Position numbers and translations under genes: made by a program. The notes under the pieces were generated by a model, which was not told where the DNA came from, searched no databases, and worked only from the letters and a program-made list of their open reading frames with translations. From contig WELB01000062.1 in the NCBI GenBank assembly GCA_009602725.1, positions 278,492-294,637 of the forward strand: a stretch of 16,146 nucleotides of DNA, given 5' to 3'. This document shows positions 7,627-16,146 of this stretch, one piece after another. This DNA comes from Spirogloea muscicola. Its lineage: Eukaryota > Streptophyta > Zygnematophyceae > Spirogloeales > Spirogloeaceae. Each line of letters starts with the position of its first letter. The stretch's first letter is position 1.

Positions 7627-8586
7627 TCAAGCGGCGGCGACGTTGTCGGGCAGCATACGGTGGCCGTTGCGGGCGGCGCCGGTGGTGGTGATAGTCTTGC
7701 GCAGCTCGATGGTGCGGCGCAGCGCCTGGAACAGCGGGCTGGCCATCTGCTCCGCGTCGTCCAGGTCCTCGTCGCTGGCCGAGTGCGACGACCCCTGCCG
7801 CGCCAGCACCAGCGGCGGCGGCGGCGGGCGCGGGTGCAGCCCTGTGGCCTCCAATGAGCGCGACCGCCACAGGCTGCCCTTGGCCTTGAAGTACGGCAGC
7901 ACGGGGAGGGACGACTGCGGCGGGCTGCCCTCGGGCGTGGCCTCGTCGCCGGACGAGGACGAGGACGCCATGGAGGAGGTGCGCGAGATGGGCGGCGACG
8001 GCGTGCGCGAGCTGTGGCCATGGCCGGCGGCGGCGTGGTGGTGGAGCTGCTGCGATCCGGCGTCGACGTGGCAAAGCAGGCGGCCGCGCTGGACGACGAA
8101 CACGGCGCAGGCCTCGGGGCGGTGCCGGAGGACGTGCAGCGCGCGCTCGCCCAGGCCGCGCGTCGCCAGCTCCCGCATGCCGCGCGCCAGGAAGTCCCGC
8201 GGCCGCGACAGCGCCAGCGGCGTCTTGCCCAGCACCAGCGCCGCCGTGCCGAGCTGCGCCGCCGCGGCGGCGATGCCGGCCCCCGCGCAGTCGCTCACCG
8301 CCACCTTGAGGTCCACGGGGACGCCCAGCACGGCGTCGCAGATGGCCTTGAGCTGGTGCAGGTATGGCGTTATGACGTGCCGGACGTGGGCTGCGACGGT
8401 GGCGGCGCCAGCCTCGCTCGGCCGCACGTCCGCCTCGAAGCCGTCGCGGCACGGCACCCGGTCCACGACGTGCAGCAGCGTGAGGGCCTCCCCGGGCGCC
8501 GCCGCGTTGGCGGCCGCCCACCGCACCACGTCCAGGCTGCTCGCCGTCTCCTTGGTCACCACCACCGCCGTCCCGCCGCCGGCCAT
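7627..8586 (-). CDS. Universal stress protein-like domain with Ser/Pro-rich tail
   Basis: A single open frame of 319 residues without introns, starting at ATG 8586 (context GTCATGGCC) and ending TGA. Residues about 5-172 follow the Usp alpha/beta order: TAVVVTKETASSLDVVRWAA, TLLHVVDRVP, a helix with HVRHVITPYLHQL, VDLKVAVSD, and a closing strand in ALVLGK and ACAVFVVQRGRLL. The last strand resembles the Usp-like domain found at the N-terminus of plant U-box and receptor-like kinases, but no kinase or U-box follows. The classical G-x2-G-x9-G-(S/T) nucleotide loop is not clearly present, so ATP binding is doubtful. Residues 180-319 are low-complexity and Ser/Pro/Asp-rich (RTSSMASSSSSGDEATPEGS) with possible phosphosites, and end in a short basic helix (LFQALRRTIELRKTI). 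The gene is convergent with the peptidase gene. Function beyond a stress-related Usp fold is inference. Confidence 0.72.
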   Translation of the reverse strand: MAGGGTAVVVTKETASSLDVVRWAAANAAAPGEALTLLHVVDRVPCRDGFEADVRPSEAGAATVAAHVRHVITPYLHQLKAICDAVLGVPVDLKVAVSDCAGAGIAAAAAQLGTAALVLGKTPLALSRPRDFLARGMRELATRGLGERALHVLRHRPEACAVFVVQRGRLLCHVDAGSQQLHHHAAAGHGHSSRTPSPPISRTSSMASSSSSGDEATPEGSPPQSSLPVLPYFKAKGSLWRSRSLEATGLHPRPPPPPLVLARQGSSHSASDEDLDDAEQMASPLFQALRRTIELRKTITTTGAARNGHRMLPDNVAAA

Positions 8587-8753
8587 GACTGCGCGCTCGG
8601 CGCCGGCGCGCCGCGCATCCGCGGCTCGCTCGAGCTCTCTCCGCGCAGTGCGGCAGCGGCGCTGGCAGTGGCAATGGCTGGCGAAGAGGTCGCGGCGGCG
8701 GCGGCGGGCAAGGAAGGTCCTGCTCGGGCGGCGGCGATGGCGGAACTGGAGGA

Positions 8754-8810
8754 GGGGGGTCGGGCAAGGGGCGAGGGAAGGCTGGTTGGGGCGGGCCCGG
8801 GCGGGGGGGG
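8754..8810 (+). promoter_or_regulatory. Two G-quadruplex-type tracts upstream of the stress-protein gene
   Basis: Plus-strand G runs at 8754-8777 (G6, G3, G4, G3 with 2-3 base loops) and 8788-8810 (G4, G3, G3, G8 with 1-3 base loops) both satisfy the G3+N1-7 rule. They lie 168-224 bases before the minus-strand ATG, with the G-rich strand as the template strand. Any effect on transcription is inferred. Confidence 0.55.
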
Positions 8811-9063
8811 TCTTTGCATCGGAGGCCCCCCTGGGCGGCGCCCGCGTCGCGTAGTGCCGGGCCCTGGGGGCCCAATGCCGCCCGACCGCGCCGTGACAAG
8901 CTCAAGGGGGCCCTGCCAGGAGCCGCGGCCGCACGGCTTTGTCGGGAGCTTGTCACCCCGGCCGCCCGCGAAATCGGATCCAATCGCGGCTCGCCGCTCC
9001 TCGCAAAGTCCCGATTTACTCGCTCGCGTGCATTTGACGACGCATCTCGGAGGGAGGCTCCGC

Positions 9064-9115
9064 GCACGTGCCGCTAGCGGCCGGCCAAGTCTGCACCCTG
9101 AAGTGCCACGTGGCA
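9064..9115. promoter_or_regulatory. Pair of G-box palindromes
   Basis: GCACGTGC (9064-9071) and the 12-base perfect palindrome TGCCACGTGGCA (9104-9115) both centre on CACGTG, the plant G-box bound by bZIP and bHLH factors. Their centres are 42 bases apart, roughly four helical turns, and about 480-525 bases upstream of the stress-protein ATG. A plus-strand target is also possible, but none is visible. Confidence 0.5.
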
Positions 9116-9572
9116 GCGCACAGCAGGGGGAGGCGCGCCCCCTCCCGCCCGTGTGCCTCTACCGACGCGGTCCACTGGCAGCTCCTGGTCAGACCCGGCG
9201 CACAGTCCCCCTCCGCGTGGTCAGCTGCTTAGCTGCCGCGTGGCGGANCCCGCCCCGCCCCCGGCTCCGCCGCTCGCGAACAACCGGGCCGTCGTGGGCG
9301 GCACCTCCCGAGCGGCCATGACGACTGCCGTGGCGCTTGGAGCCCCACGACCGACCAACTCCATGGTGGCCCCAACGACTAAGTGAATGTCCCACGGGTA
9401 CCTTCTAGTCTACTCATGGAGTTCAGCGCTTTCCCATTCTTTCCGCCCCCTCCGGTCATTCTGATTTGCACATGCTGACTGGAGGTTGTTGAGCGCCTCT
9501 TGCTGACGTCTGGGAGACTTGTATCCTGCTTCCTGCGCCATCCGGCCGTCTCAGACCTTGTACGTTCCTTAA

Positions 9573-9790
9573 GGCTGGCCTCTCACGGCCATTCCCGTAG
9601 ATTGGAAGAGCTGTTCCCTTTCTGGGCTGGCCAATCACAGCCCCCGCGCTCCTTGGAAGAGCTCACTTCTTTCCGGACCTCGTCAGTCCTTTTCGTGCTG
9701 GCCTTTCACAGCCCTCGCCGCCTTTGGACGTTGGAGAGCTGTGTCTTTGGAGAGCTCACCTCTTCCAACGGCACATCGGGAAGCTGGCTT
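9573..9790 (+). repeat. Dispersed palindromic repeat, locus 2 (three units)
   Basis: Three tandem-like units start at 9573 (GGCTGGCCTCTCACGGCC), 9625 (GGCTGGCCAATCACAGCC) and 9696 (TGCTGGCCTTTCACAGCC), spaced 52 and 71 bases apart. Each is followed by TTGGAAGAGCT or TTGGAGAGCT. The cores are short imperfect palindromes. The third unit reads TGCTGGCCTTTCACAGCC then CTCGCC, close to the unit at 2312. The second reads CTTTCTGGGCTGGCCAATC, matching the minus strand near 2520-2540 as CTTTCTGGGCTGGCCATTC. Confidence 0.7.
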
Positions 9791-9892
9791 GATGCGGGAC
9801 ATCTCAGGCTGAGGCACAGCTCTCCGATCTGTTCGTTCTGGACACTTGCGTGGACAAAACTAAGAGAAAGAGACCCATCCAAATTCACGTAA

Positions 9893-10755
9893 CCAGCACG
9901 GAAATTGCACAGGCATGTTCTAGAAGGTCTGTTCATCATTGGGTGCCAGGATGGCCTGCGACTGAATAAGGTTGCCCGTGTGCTTTGATGCAAAGCAATG
10001 CAGTGCTTCTTGAGGTGACTGCTTGATCCAGTACTTGTGCAACGTCGCAGCACATTGGAACTTAATTGACCATGTACTCATCACCCTAGGATGCAGCGAA
10101 GAGGGAAAGGCGGGCGGGGCGCATGAAATGAAAAGGGAGGCCAACTCAAGCCAATACATAGTTCAAGAAGAGGCGAGTGCAAACTAAACAAGGCTACATA
10201 ATACAGAGACCTAAACTAAGGTGCCTAAGGTGACATTAGTACCCACGGGAGAGCACAAACAAATCGGACAAGCTAACTTGGGGAGCTGGAGCGCCACCAC
10301 GAAAGCCGGAGGCCTGACTTAGAGCGCGCCCTGCACGTTGATGAAGAGCCAATGCTTGCGAGCACAGCAAACAAAGCGAGAGCCGCATTCTATAATATGC
10401 CAATTAAGGCCTGTGGAATGCTGGAGTGGCCCAAGCTGCCCCGCCGACTGCAGCAGGCACTGGCACATGGACCTTACTTACACCATAAGCAGCTTTCTTT
10501 CATAACATGCTCGGTGTTCCTCTTATTACTCCGTGGGTGAGAAGTATGAGCACCTGAGAGCAGCCATCCAGGCTATCCAGAGTGAAGTCCTCGGACTCCC
10601 TCTCTGACGTGTCACTACTGGTCTCTTCTCCGGCTATTATCACGTTCAATATGGCCAACATGACCTCCTTTCTCGTTAGGTATGTGCTTTGTGTGGTGGC
10701 CCATCAGCAATTTATCTGATTGACTCATCAATGGCACAAGGCGGACAACACTGTA
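9893..10755. other. Intergenic or 3' flanking stretch without a gene
   Basis: About 860 bases of mixed composition with only short open frames on both strands. I see no domain, RNA gene or convincing repeat. A possible alternative last exon of the minus-strand RNA-binding gene overlaps its right edge (10728-10881) and is discussed as a finding. Confidence 0.4.
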
Positions 10756-10760
10756 TTACA
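10756..10760 (-). terminator. UGUAA poly(A) signal of the RNA-binding protein gene
   Basis: TTACA on the plus strand reads TGTAA on the minus strand, 221 bases past the proposed stop of the RNA-binding protein gene. Another TGTAA on the same strand lies at 10478-10482. Confidence 0.4.
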
Positions 10761-10980
10761 CGACAGTGCCTGCCGTGGTGGCGGCGGCCAGCCCAAGCTG
10801 GCTAACATCCCTCCTCCACCAGCATCCAACCTTCCTCGTGTGGCTGCAAAGTCTGCCGTGGTATTTGGAGGGCCAAGGTGCAGCTGAGCAATTTTGACAT
10901 ATGCTGCCAATCCGGATATGAGCACCAGAAGGCAGCAGTCCCAGTTGTCTCAGGCAAAGCGAAGCACCACCTGCAAGCCC

Positions 10981-13900
10981 TCAGACTGGCGGCACAGTTG
11001 GCTCTGGCTGAGCACCCGACATGCCCCCGTTTGGGGATGCGCTGTAGGGAGCAGGCCTGACGTAGGAAAGGGAACGCTTCAGCGGGCCTACTCGGGCTGC
11101 CACAGGCTTACCCGTGCCTGCAGCAAAGGCCTTCAGGCCGTTTAGTGGCGCCTTCCATGAGCCGCCAATGCCTACAGCCGGTGAGCCCAGTGACATGGAG
11201 GAGCCTGCCAGCGTCGCCTGGTCACGCTTCCACTGCAGGTTGCTGAGTGCCACCTGCGGCTTCGGAGCAAAAGCGGGCACACCGGGGGACCCGCGTGGGC
11301 TGCTCGCTGGCATGTTTGCTCCCGCCTCCGACTTTGGAACCACCTGATCGAAACACAGCCCGGAAGAAAATAGCAAATGAGAAACTACAGAATAAGTCAA
11401 GCCCAGCAGACGACTACACATTACATCCAGATCCTAAGCAGCGGTGCTAGGCAATGGCGACACATTCAACGACCGCAAGAACCTGTCCTGACCTGCGCTC
11501 ATACCTTTAGGGTCCTCGATAGCAGAGACAGCTCGGTCTGGGCAACGGCGGCCTGACTGGACTGCCTGCTTGCAAACTCCACATATGCGCACCTGGTGAA
11601 CGGCCCCAGTCCGGTCCATCAGTATGAGCATTCGCATTGACAAATCTCACAATGCCAGGAGCTACCCCTGGCATCATCTATCTGAGGACCACGCTAGTGA
11701 ACAACTTATGAAGCAACCGATAAGACAGGACAGCTTTCTTGTATGCAGCAGCTGCATGATGGCGAACCAGGCCACGGGCAAACATGACCTCACCCGCGCG
11801 CCTTGCCAGAGGGCTCATTCAGCAAAGTAACCCGGACAACCTGTCCAAACTGGCCGAAGAGCACAGCAAGCATCTCCTTGGTGGCGGCAAAATGTACCTG
11901 TGAAGCGCAGCTGGCAGTGTCGATCAACCACTTGATAAAAGCGTATCGGCTGTGTGCAAAAAGACGTGCTATTGTCAATCCGGCAAGCCCAATGACATGC
12001 CTCCCCCCTTTTTGGCCAAGAAAGTAGCTGAATGATCATTCAGATACTTAGGTCTCCTCACGTTGGTGACAAAGATGGACCGCGCAGTCACGTCCTCCAC
12101 ACTTGCCAGCATCAGCAAGGGCTTTGCAGAACCTGCACGGTAGATGTACATGATTAGCCAGAAGGTTGGAGCAATTCATGCTGATGTTTGTGGTATACAG
12201 CAGCGAGCATGCAGCATATTTACCTGGCAGGCTACTTTGAGCTGCACCGTCCTTCTTTAAGGCTTCCGCCTGGCGCGCCTTCAGCTTGATCATCTCCAGC
12301 TCCACCTGCCTCATCTTCTTCTTCATCACCGTAACAGCCTGTCCTCTCATACACATAGTCCCAAAAGAATTGTCATGCTCTGGCAGAAAGGTTGCCGCAA
12401 AAACCACAAAGCTGGTCAAGATGAATCGCAACCGCATTGTCAGCAGACCAAGCTACATCGCATGACGACACAACTTTGTCAACTGCATCAGCATCCAATT
12501 GTGATCCATTTGATAAGATGACATGACAAAGAACACAAGCCTTTGCACACTACCGTATCAGCTTCAGTGCTCTGCTCCACCATCACAGCGTCCAACTGTC
12601 GAGCAGGTAGACCGAGCCGGCTTTTCACGGACTTCCTCGCAAGGGTTTTCACTTTGGGCTCTCCTGCCAAGGCAAGAAGCAAGTGAGATATGCAGGGCCA
12701 TACAATTGCTGCTTCACATGCTGCAGTGCAGAAGCTGAGGAGGCTGTGCAGGTATATGTTCTGGACAGAATTAGTCCAGCAATGTTGTATTCCACTGCCA
12801 AGCAATACCTCAGCGGTGCCCCAGGGCACTGGCACTAACTGACCTTCAGACTCAGGATCGGGGCCGCGACGAGAAGGGCTGCTCTCCACATCTGCCGCAG
12901 CTACAAGCTTGACTTGCAAGCTTTGCTCTGATCCAGGCCGTCTCGTGACGCTGACCACTCTCCTCCCCATCGATGGCCTCTGCGCTACCCTCTGGTCCTC
13001 TGCAGCGGTTCCCAACCGATGCACAACAGATGTGCGTGATCTCCTGCCAGGCTGCCTGTCATCAGCAGCTGTCTCCTCTATCTTCGCACCTTCTTGCTGC
13101 TCCGCAGCATCTTGAAGAGGGTCCTTGCCCTGCTGTTCCTGCTCAGCATCCTCATCCGCCTCCTCTTCACGTGCTTCCACTCCATCTGCAGTATCGGGCT
13201 GCCATCGGCCTCCTCCTTGTTGCCCAACATCTCTGGCAATATCATCGTTCGTTGGGTCTGCTTCCCCTTCCTCCAACTGCTCATCCTCATCATCAATCTC
13301 GTCCTCCTCTACCTCTGCAGCTGGACGGTCCACATCCACGACCTCAGTGATCACTGGTACTCCATCCCTATCCTGCCGCCTGATGCCCCTCGTGATCGTC
13401 GCCCCTCCCTGTCCCACACTCCTTGCTGCCGCTGCCGCAGCCCTGAGTGCCACGTCTCTGCCTGTTAAGGCCATGCCTGCCTGTAGGCTCCTCCGCCGCG
13501 GCACCTGATCTGCTTCTTCAGGCTCCTTACTTGCCTCTTCAGCAACTGTACAAGGTTACACTCAAGACGTCCACGTTATGATACATACTTGAGTAAGTGA
13601 CGTGCCAAAGCTTGATCGCCCTTATACTTGCAAATCTCTACAAGATACAAACACATGGATGCAAATGGTTACCCTGTGATGCTTGCTGGGCACATCAACC
13701 TGGTCTGTTCGGCTGGAACGGCAGTACCTTCTGCAGGCACAGGCAGCAGCCGTCTCCGCTTTGCTTCCGACTCTACCATCTGTTTGCTTGTCGCGCCGAT
13801 TGCATCCCGCATGGCTGACTGCAGCAGAAGTGCTGTTGGATTGAAGGTTCCTCGGCCTCTCCGCCTGATGGGCTGCACAGCAATAGCAGTCAGCTCCCAC

Positions 13901-15963
13901 TTCAGAAGGTAAAACGGGACAGGAAGCAACTACAAGAAGCTCTCATCAAGATACTTCTATATGAATGCTAGAAAACGGCAATAGCAACTGGTTGTACTTG
14001 AGCACACATATGCAAACCACCTTCTGCTCTTGGCTGTGATAAGGTAGGACGTACGCGAATGGCAAGTATGACTGGGTGACGAGACACAGAGCTGGCAAAA
14101 GTGCATAGCTGCCACTACACGGTGTGGGGGACTTGCGGCCACTCTGCAAGAGATGTGAGACGGAAAGCCACATCATGCATACCTCCTTCACTCCCTTTTT
14201 CATCTCCTTGTCTGAATACAGCATATGGTCGTCACCAGCACTTTCCCTCATGCTGGTAGTGAAGTTCAGATCGTCCCTCTTCCTCCGGCCAGCGCGTCCA
14301 CCTTGTATAAGGGCCCGAAGATCCCCATCCATGGCTACCTCATGTCCTTCTCGGTGGCCACGTTGGCGCTCATTCCTTGGCCTCCCATCTGCTGCATTGT
14401 TGCGAGCTGAGCCCTGCTCGTTGCCCCTGCCCGTCTCGACGGCAGCGTAGTCATGGCGGCCGTGACCGTCAGGGGGCCTGCCCTCGTGAGGACTGTCTCT
14501 CCTCCGCCGGTCGTCTTCGTGTACCTCGGCCCCAGGCTGCTCGCTGCGGTCGCCCTCCCAGCGGCCTTGCGCACGGCCATCCTGCTCCCTGTCCCTGCCC
14601 CAACCGTGCCTCTCTGCAGCCCTCTCCCGCTCCCGGCCCCTCTCTCTCTCCCTCTCCCTCTCCCTCTCCCTCCCACCCTCGCGCGGCCTTGCTTCCTGGG
14701 GCTCAGCAAACCTGCGCGACCGCCGGCCCTCAGCTCCGGGGCTGACTATCTCGCTGGCTGGCCCCCTCCTGGCCTCCGCTCTTGGCATGGCGGGTTTGCC
14801 ACTTGCTTCTTCCATCTGACGCTCGTCTCTCCCAGCGGCTGCATGAGTTTGGGTTTGCTTGGCTTCCTTGACATCCTGGATGACAGCCCCACCACAGACC
14901 TTCAGCAACATGAGCACTCCCCTAACTCACGAGCAGCGCAGACGCAGGAGCAGCAGCACCAAGTGACTGCTGCAAGTTGCTCATCACAGCCCAGCAGACA
15001 TTCTGTCAAGAAGCTGTAGAGTACAGTATGGGACCTGCTCTGGGCGGTCCTCGGCGACCACCTGCTGCTCCTTGCGGTCATCTGTCTTGTTGTCAATCTC
15101 ACCGTCCTCGGCGTCCTCGTCGAGCGGCTCTGCTGATTCGTCAGGCAAGATGTACAGGTGCTTGTTTGCAGAGAGGTGCTCCCACAGCCTATACGGCACG
15201 AGGATAGCATCATCCAGCCGGCCTTCAAGACCAAGTTGAGAAAGCTGCACCTACCCTTGATCACCAAGAGCGCAACCATCGTGCTGAAGCAGCAAACGTA
15301 GTGGCCTAGTGGCCACAATCTCACGGTCGTCAACTGTCTGCATCTACAGACACTTGATCAATCCATGCCAATGTCAAGTTTGCAGAGCCATACCAGCTGA
15401 CAAACTTCTTGGTCTTCTCCCCAAGAAACGCCTCAAGGTCGGCCGCGGCCTGCGCTTGCTGCTTGCCGTGACCTACTAGGACCACCACATACTCCTGCCA
15501 GACCAGAATCACGGTCGAATATCTCGAGTCGGTCAGCGCCTGACTCCTCGGAGGGGCTCAAGGACGACATGCTTGTGGCAATCTCGGCATTGACGTGCCC
15601 GAGCTGCCCTGCCCCATGGCACATCCCTGGCCGCTCGGCTGGCTCGACAAGCTCGTCCAGCCTGGACGTCCAAGTGAGGAGCTCTCGAGCTCCACAGGCT
15701 GTGCAGACGAGCAACGCCCGCCATGCCGGCACCGCCAAGCTAGCCATGACCTGTCGAGATCATGACCTGACTGGCGAGCATGTCTGCCGCCCTCCGGAGA
15801 TCAGAGGATCTGACGAAGCCGGCGGCGGCGGCAGCGCTGCGCTCACCGCGAGGACCTCGTCGGTGTGGCTGCCGAGCAGCTCCGCCAGCTTGGCGCGGAC
15901 CGTCTGGCGCAGGCGCGTGGCGCCCCCGCTCCGCACGTCCAGCGGGAATGTGCGGCTCTCCAT
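10981..15963 (-). CDS. PWI-like and RRM RNA-binding protein (ZC3H14/Nab2-type N-terminus)
   Basis: Predicted nuclear mRNA-processing protein. Twelve exons, high to low: 15963-15847, 15494-15394, 15188-15035, 14875-14183, 13872-13728, 13545-12844, 12663-12554, 12338-12224, 12132-12062, 11897-11794, 11592-11505 and 11343-10981. They total 2763 bases (920 residues) with every phase matching. Residues 15-90 form a PWI-like helical fold (LRQTVRAKLAELLGSHTDEV, EYVVVLVGHG, FLGEKTKKFVSW, LWEHLSANKHLYILPDE), closest in memory to the N-terminus of ZC3H14/Nab2 and of a plant PWI+RRM protein (AT3G12640 type). Next come an RE tract (188-212), an acidic stretch (470-505), a Lys/Glu coiled coil (677-705) and an RRM (about 728-805) with RNP2 IFVTNV and RNP1 RGCAYVEF, each split by an intron. 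The tail is Pro/Gly/Ser-rich. No CCCH zinc finger is seen. The start matches the homologous N-terminus; the exact 3' end is less certain. Confidence 0.85.
14641..14674 (-). repeat. Coding (CTCTCC)n microsatellite giving an Arg-Glu tract
   Basis: A pyrimidine tract of CTCTCC/CTCT units on the plus strand encodes, on the minus strand, the alternating Arg-Glu run of the RNA-binding protein (residues about 188-212). It stays in frame, so length changes by whole hexamers would lengthen or shorten the RE tract. Confidence 0.8.
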
Positions 15964-16003
15964 CGAGCAGCGGCGAGGAGGCAGTACGAAGCGCCGGAAG
16001 CTT

Positions 16004-16005
16004 CG

Positions 16006-16030
<25 letters not shown>
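16004..16030 (+). repeat. (CGG)9 microsatellite in the 5' leader of the RNA-binding gene
   Basis: Nine perfect CGG units on the plus strand, read as (CCG)9 on the minus strand 41-67 bases before the ATG at 15963. The copy number equals that of the two tracts at the peptidase gene. Confidence 0.95.
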
Positions 16031-16036
<6 letters not shown>

Positions 16037-16116
16037 GACTGATGACGGCGGGGCAACCGCGGCAGCAGGCTCCGTCGGGGCAAACGGCAGGGCGGCGCAC
16101 GGCAGTGACGAGGACA

Positions 16117-16146
16117 ATGGCTCGGCCAGCCGGCGCCGCCGCCGCC
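16117..16146 (+). CDS. Possible start of a divergent gene, cut by the window edge
   Basis: An ATG in the context ACAATGGCT at 16117 opens a frame (MARPAGAAAA) that runs off the end of the window. It lies 153 bases from the minus-strand ATG at 15963, a distance compatible with a shared divergent promoter. Ten residues of Ala-rich sequence are too few to judge; it may equally be 5' leader sequence. Confidence 0.2.
   Translation, partial: MARPAGAAAA

Larger units (their letters stand above)
8587..9500. other. GC-rich upstream region of the stress-protein gene
   Basis: Very GC-rich DNA containing long open frames on both strands that I regard as composition artefacts. It holds two G-quadruplex-type tracts and two G-box palindromes (listed separately) and an ambiguous base at 9248. 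No TATA box or start codon with supporting coding sequence is visible on the plus strand. Confidence 0.5.

Noticed and set aside
7604-9067. 487-residue open frame on the minus strand
   Set aside because: It overlaps the Usp-like gene in another frame and is almost wholly Arg/Ala/Pro/Gly, as expected when GC-rich DNA suppresses stop codons. The Usp frame has recognisable secondary-structure order; this one has none.
7586-9321. Two plus-strand open frames of 422 and 435 residues (7586-8854 and 8014-9321)
   Set aside because: They lie antisense to the Usp-like gene, are low-complexity, and one crosses the ambiguous base at 9248. No domain or coding bias supports them.
9500-9892. 130-residue plus-strand open frame
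   Set aside because: It is a translation of the second repeat locus; the repeating units are spaced 52 and 71 bases, not multiples of three, so no protein repeat is maintained.
3538-9924. Shared 12-mer GCATGTTCTAGA at 3538 and 9913
   Set aside because: Several 12-base matches are expected by chance in a 16-kb window, and the flanks do not align.
12488-13504. Uninterrupted reading of the RNA-binding gene past the exon 6 donor (12843)
   Set aside because: Beyond GTCAGT the frame loses the acidic/basic character of the protein, while splicing to 12663 in phase restores it (EPKVKTLARKSVKSRLG).
1-16146. tRNA, rRNA, CRISPR array, transposase or viral gene
   Set aside because: I looked for a TTCGA-type B box in a cloverleaf context, regularly spaced identical repeats with unique spacers, and transposase or capsid motifs, and saw none.

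Overview
The window reads as nuclear DNA of a GC-rich, intron-dense green alga, most likely a trebouxiophyte of the Chlorella/Coccomyxa type. Two genes split into 11 and 12 exons with introns of about 90 to 740 bases. A UGUAA poly(A) signal lies behind one of them. Plant-type telomere-like motifs (TTTAGGG/CCCTAAA) are present, and the proteins have plant-like architectures. The species assignment is inference. Two ambiguous bases (2875 and 9248) show this is a draft assembly.

Layout. (1) About 117-1698, plus strand: the 3' part of an unrecognised gene with a basic, Arg/Lys-rich protein and a Cys/His-rich tail. (2) 1699-2690: no convincing gene, but a degenerate tandem duplication and one locus of a dispersed structured repeat, ending in a TATA box. 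(3) 2867-7039, plus strand: an 11-exon M18 aspartyl aminopeptidase, reconstructed almost completely, with every metal and catalytic motif present. (4) 7627-8586, minus strand: an intronless universal-stress-protein-like gene with a Ser/Pro-rich tail, convergent with the peptidase. (5) 8587-9500: its GC-rich upstream region, with G-quadruplex-type runs and two G-box palindromes. (6) 9540-9790: the second locus of the dispersed repeat. (7) 10981-15963, minus strand: a 12-exon, about 920-residue nuclear RNA-binding protein with an N-terminal PWI-like (Nab2/ZC3H14-type) fold, an RE-rich tract, an acidic stretch, a coiled coil and a C-terminal RRM. Its 5' flank runs into the window edge, where a divergent plus-strand ATG (16117) may open another gene.

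The genes show no operon-like or pathway link. They look like independent housekeeping and regulatory loci: cytosolic or organellar peptide turnover, a stress or nucleotide-binding protein, and mRNA processing. I found no CRISPR array, tRNA, rRNA, transposase or viral gene. The parts least explained by known features are the dispersed palindromic repeat family, the perfectly complementary (CGG)9/(CCG)9 pair around the peptidase start, and two abutting hairpins inside peptidase intron 4, which is itself bounded by a 7-bp direct repeat.
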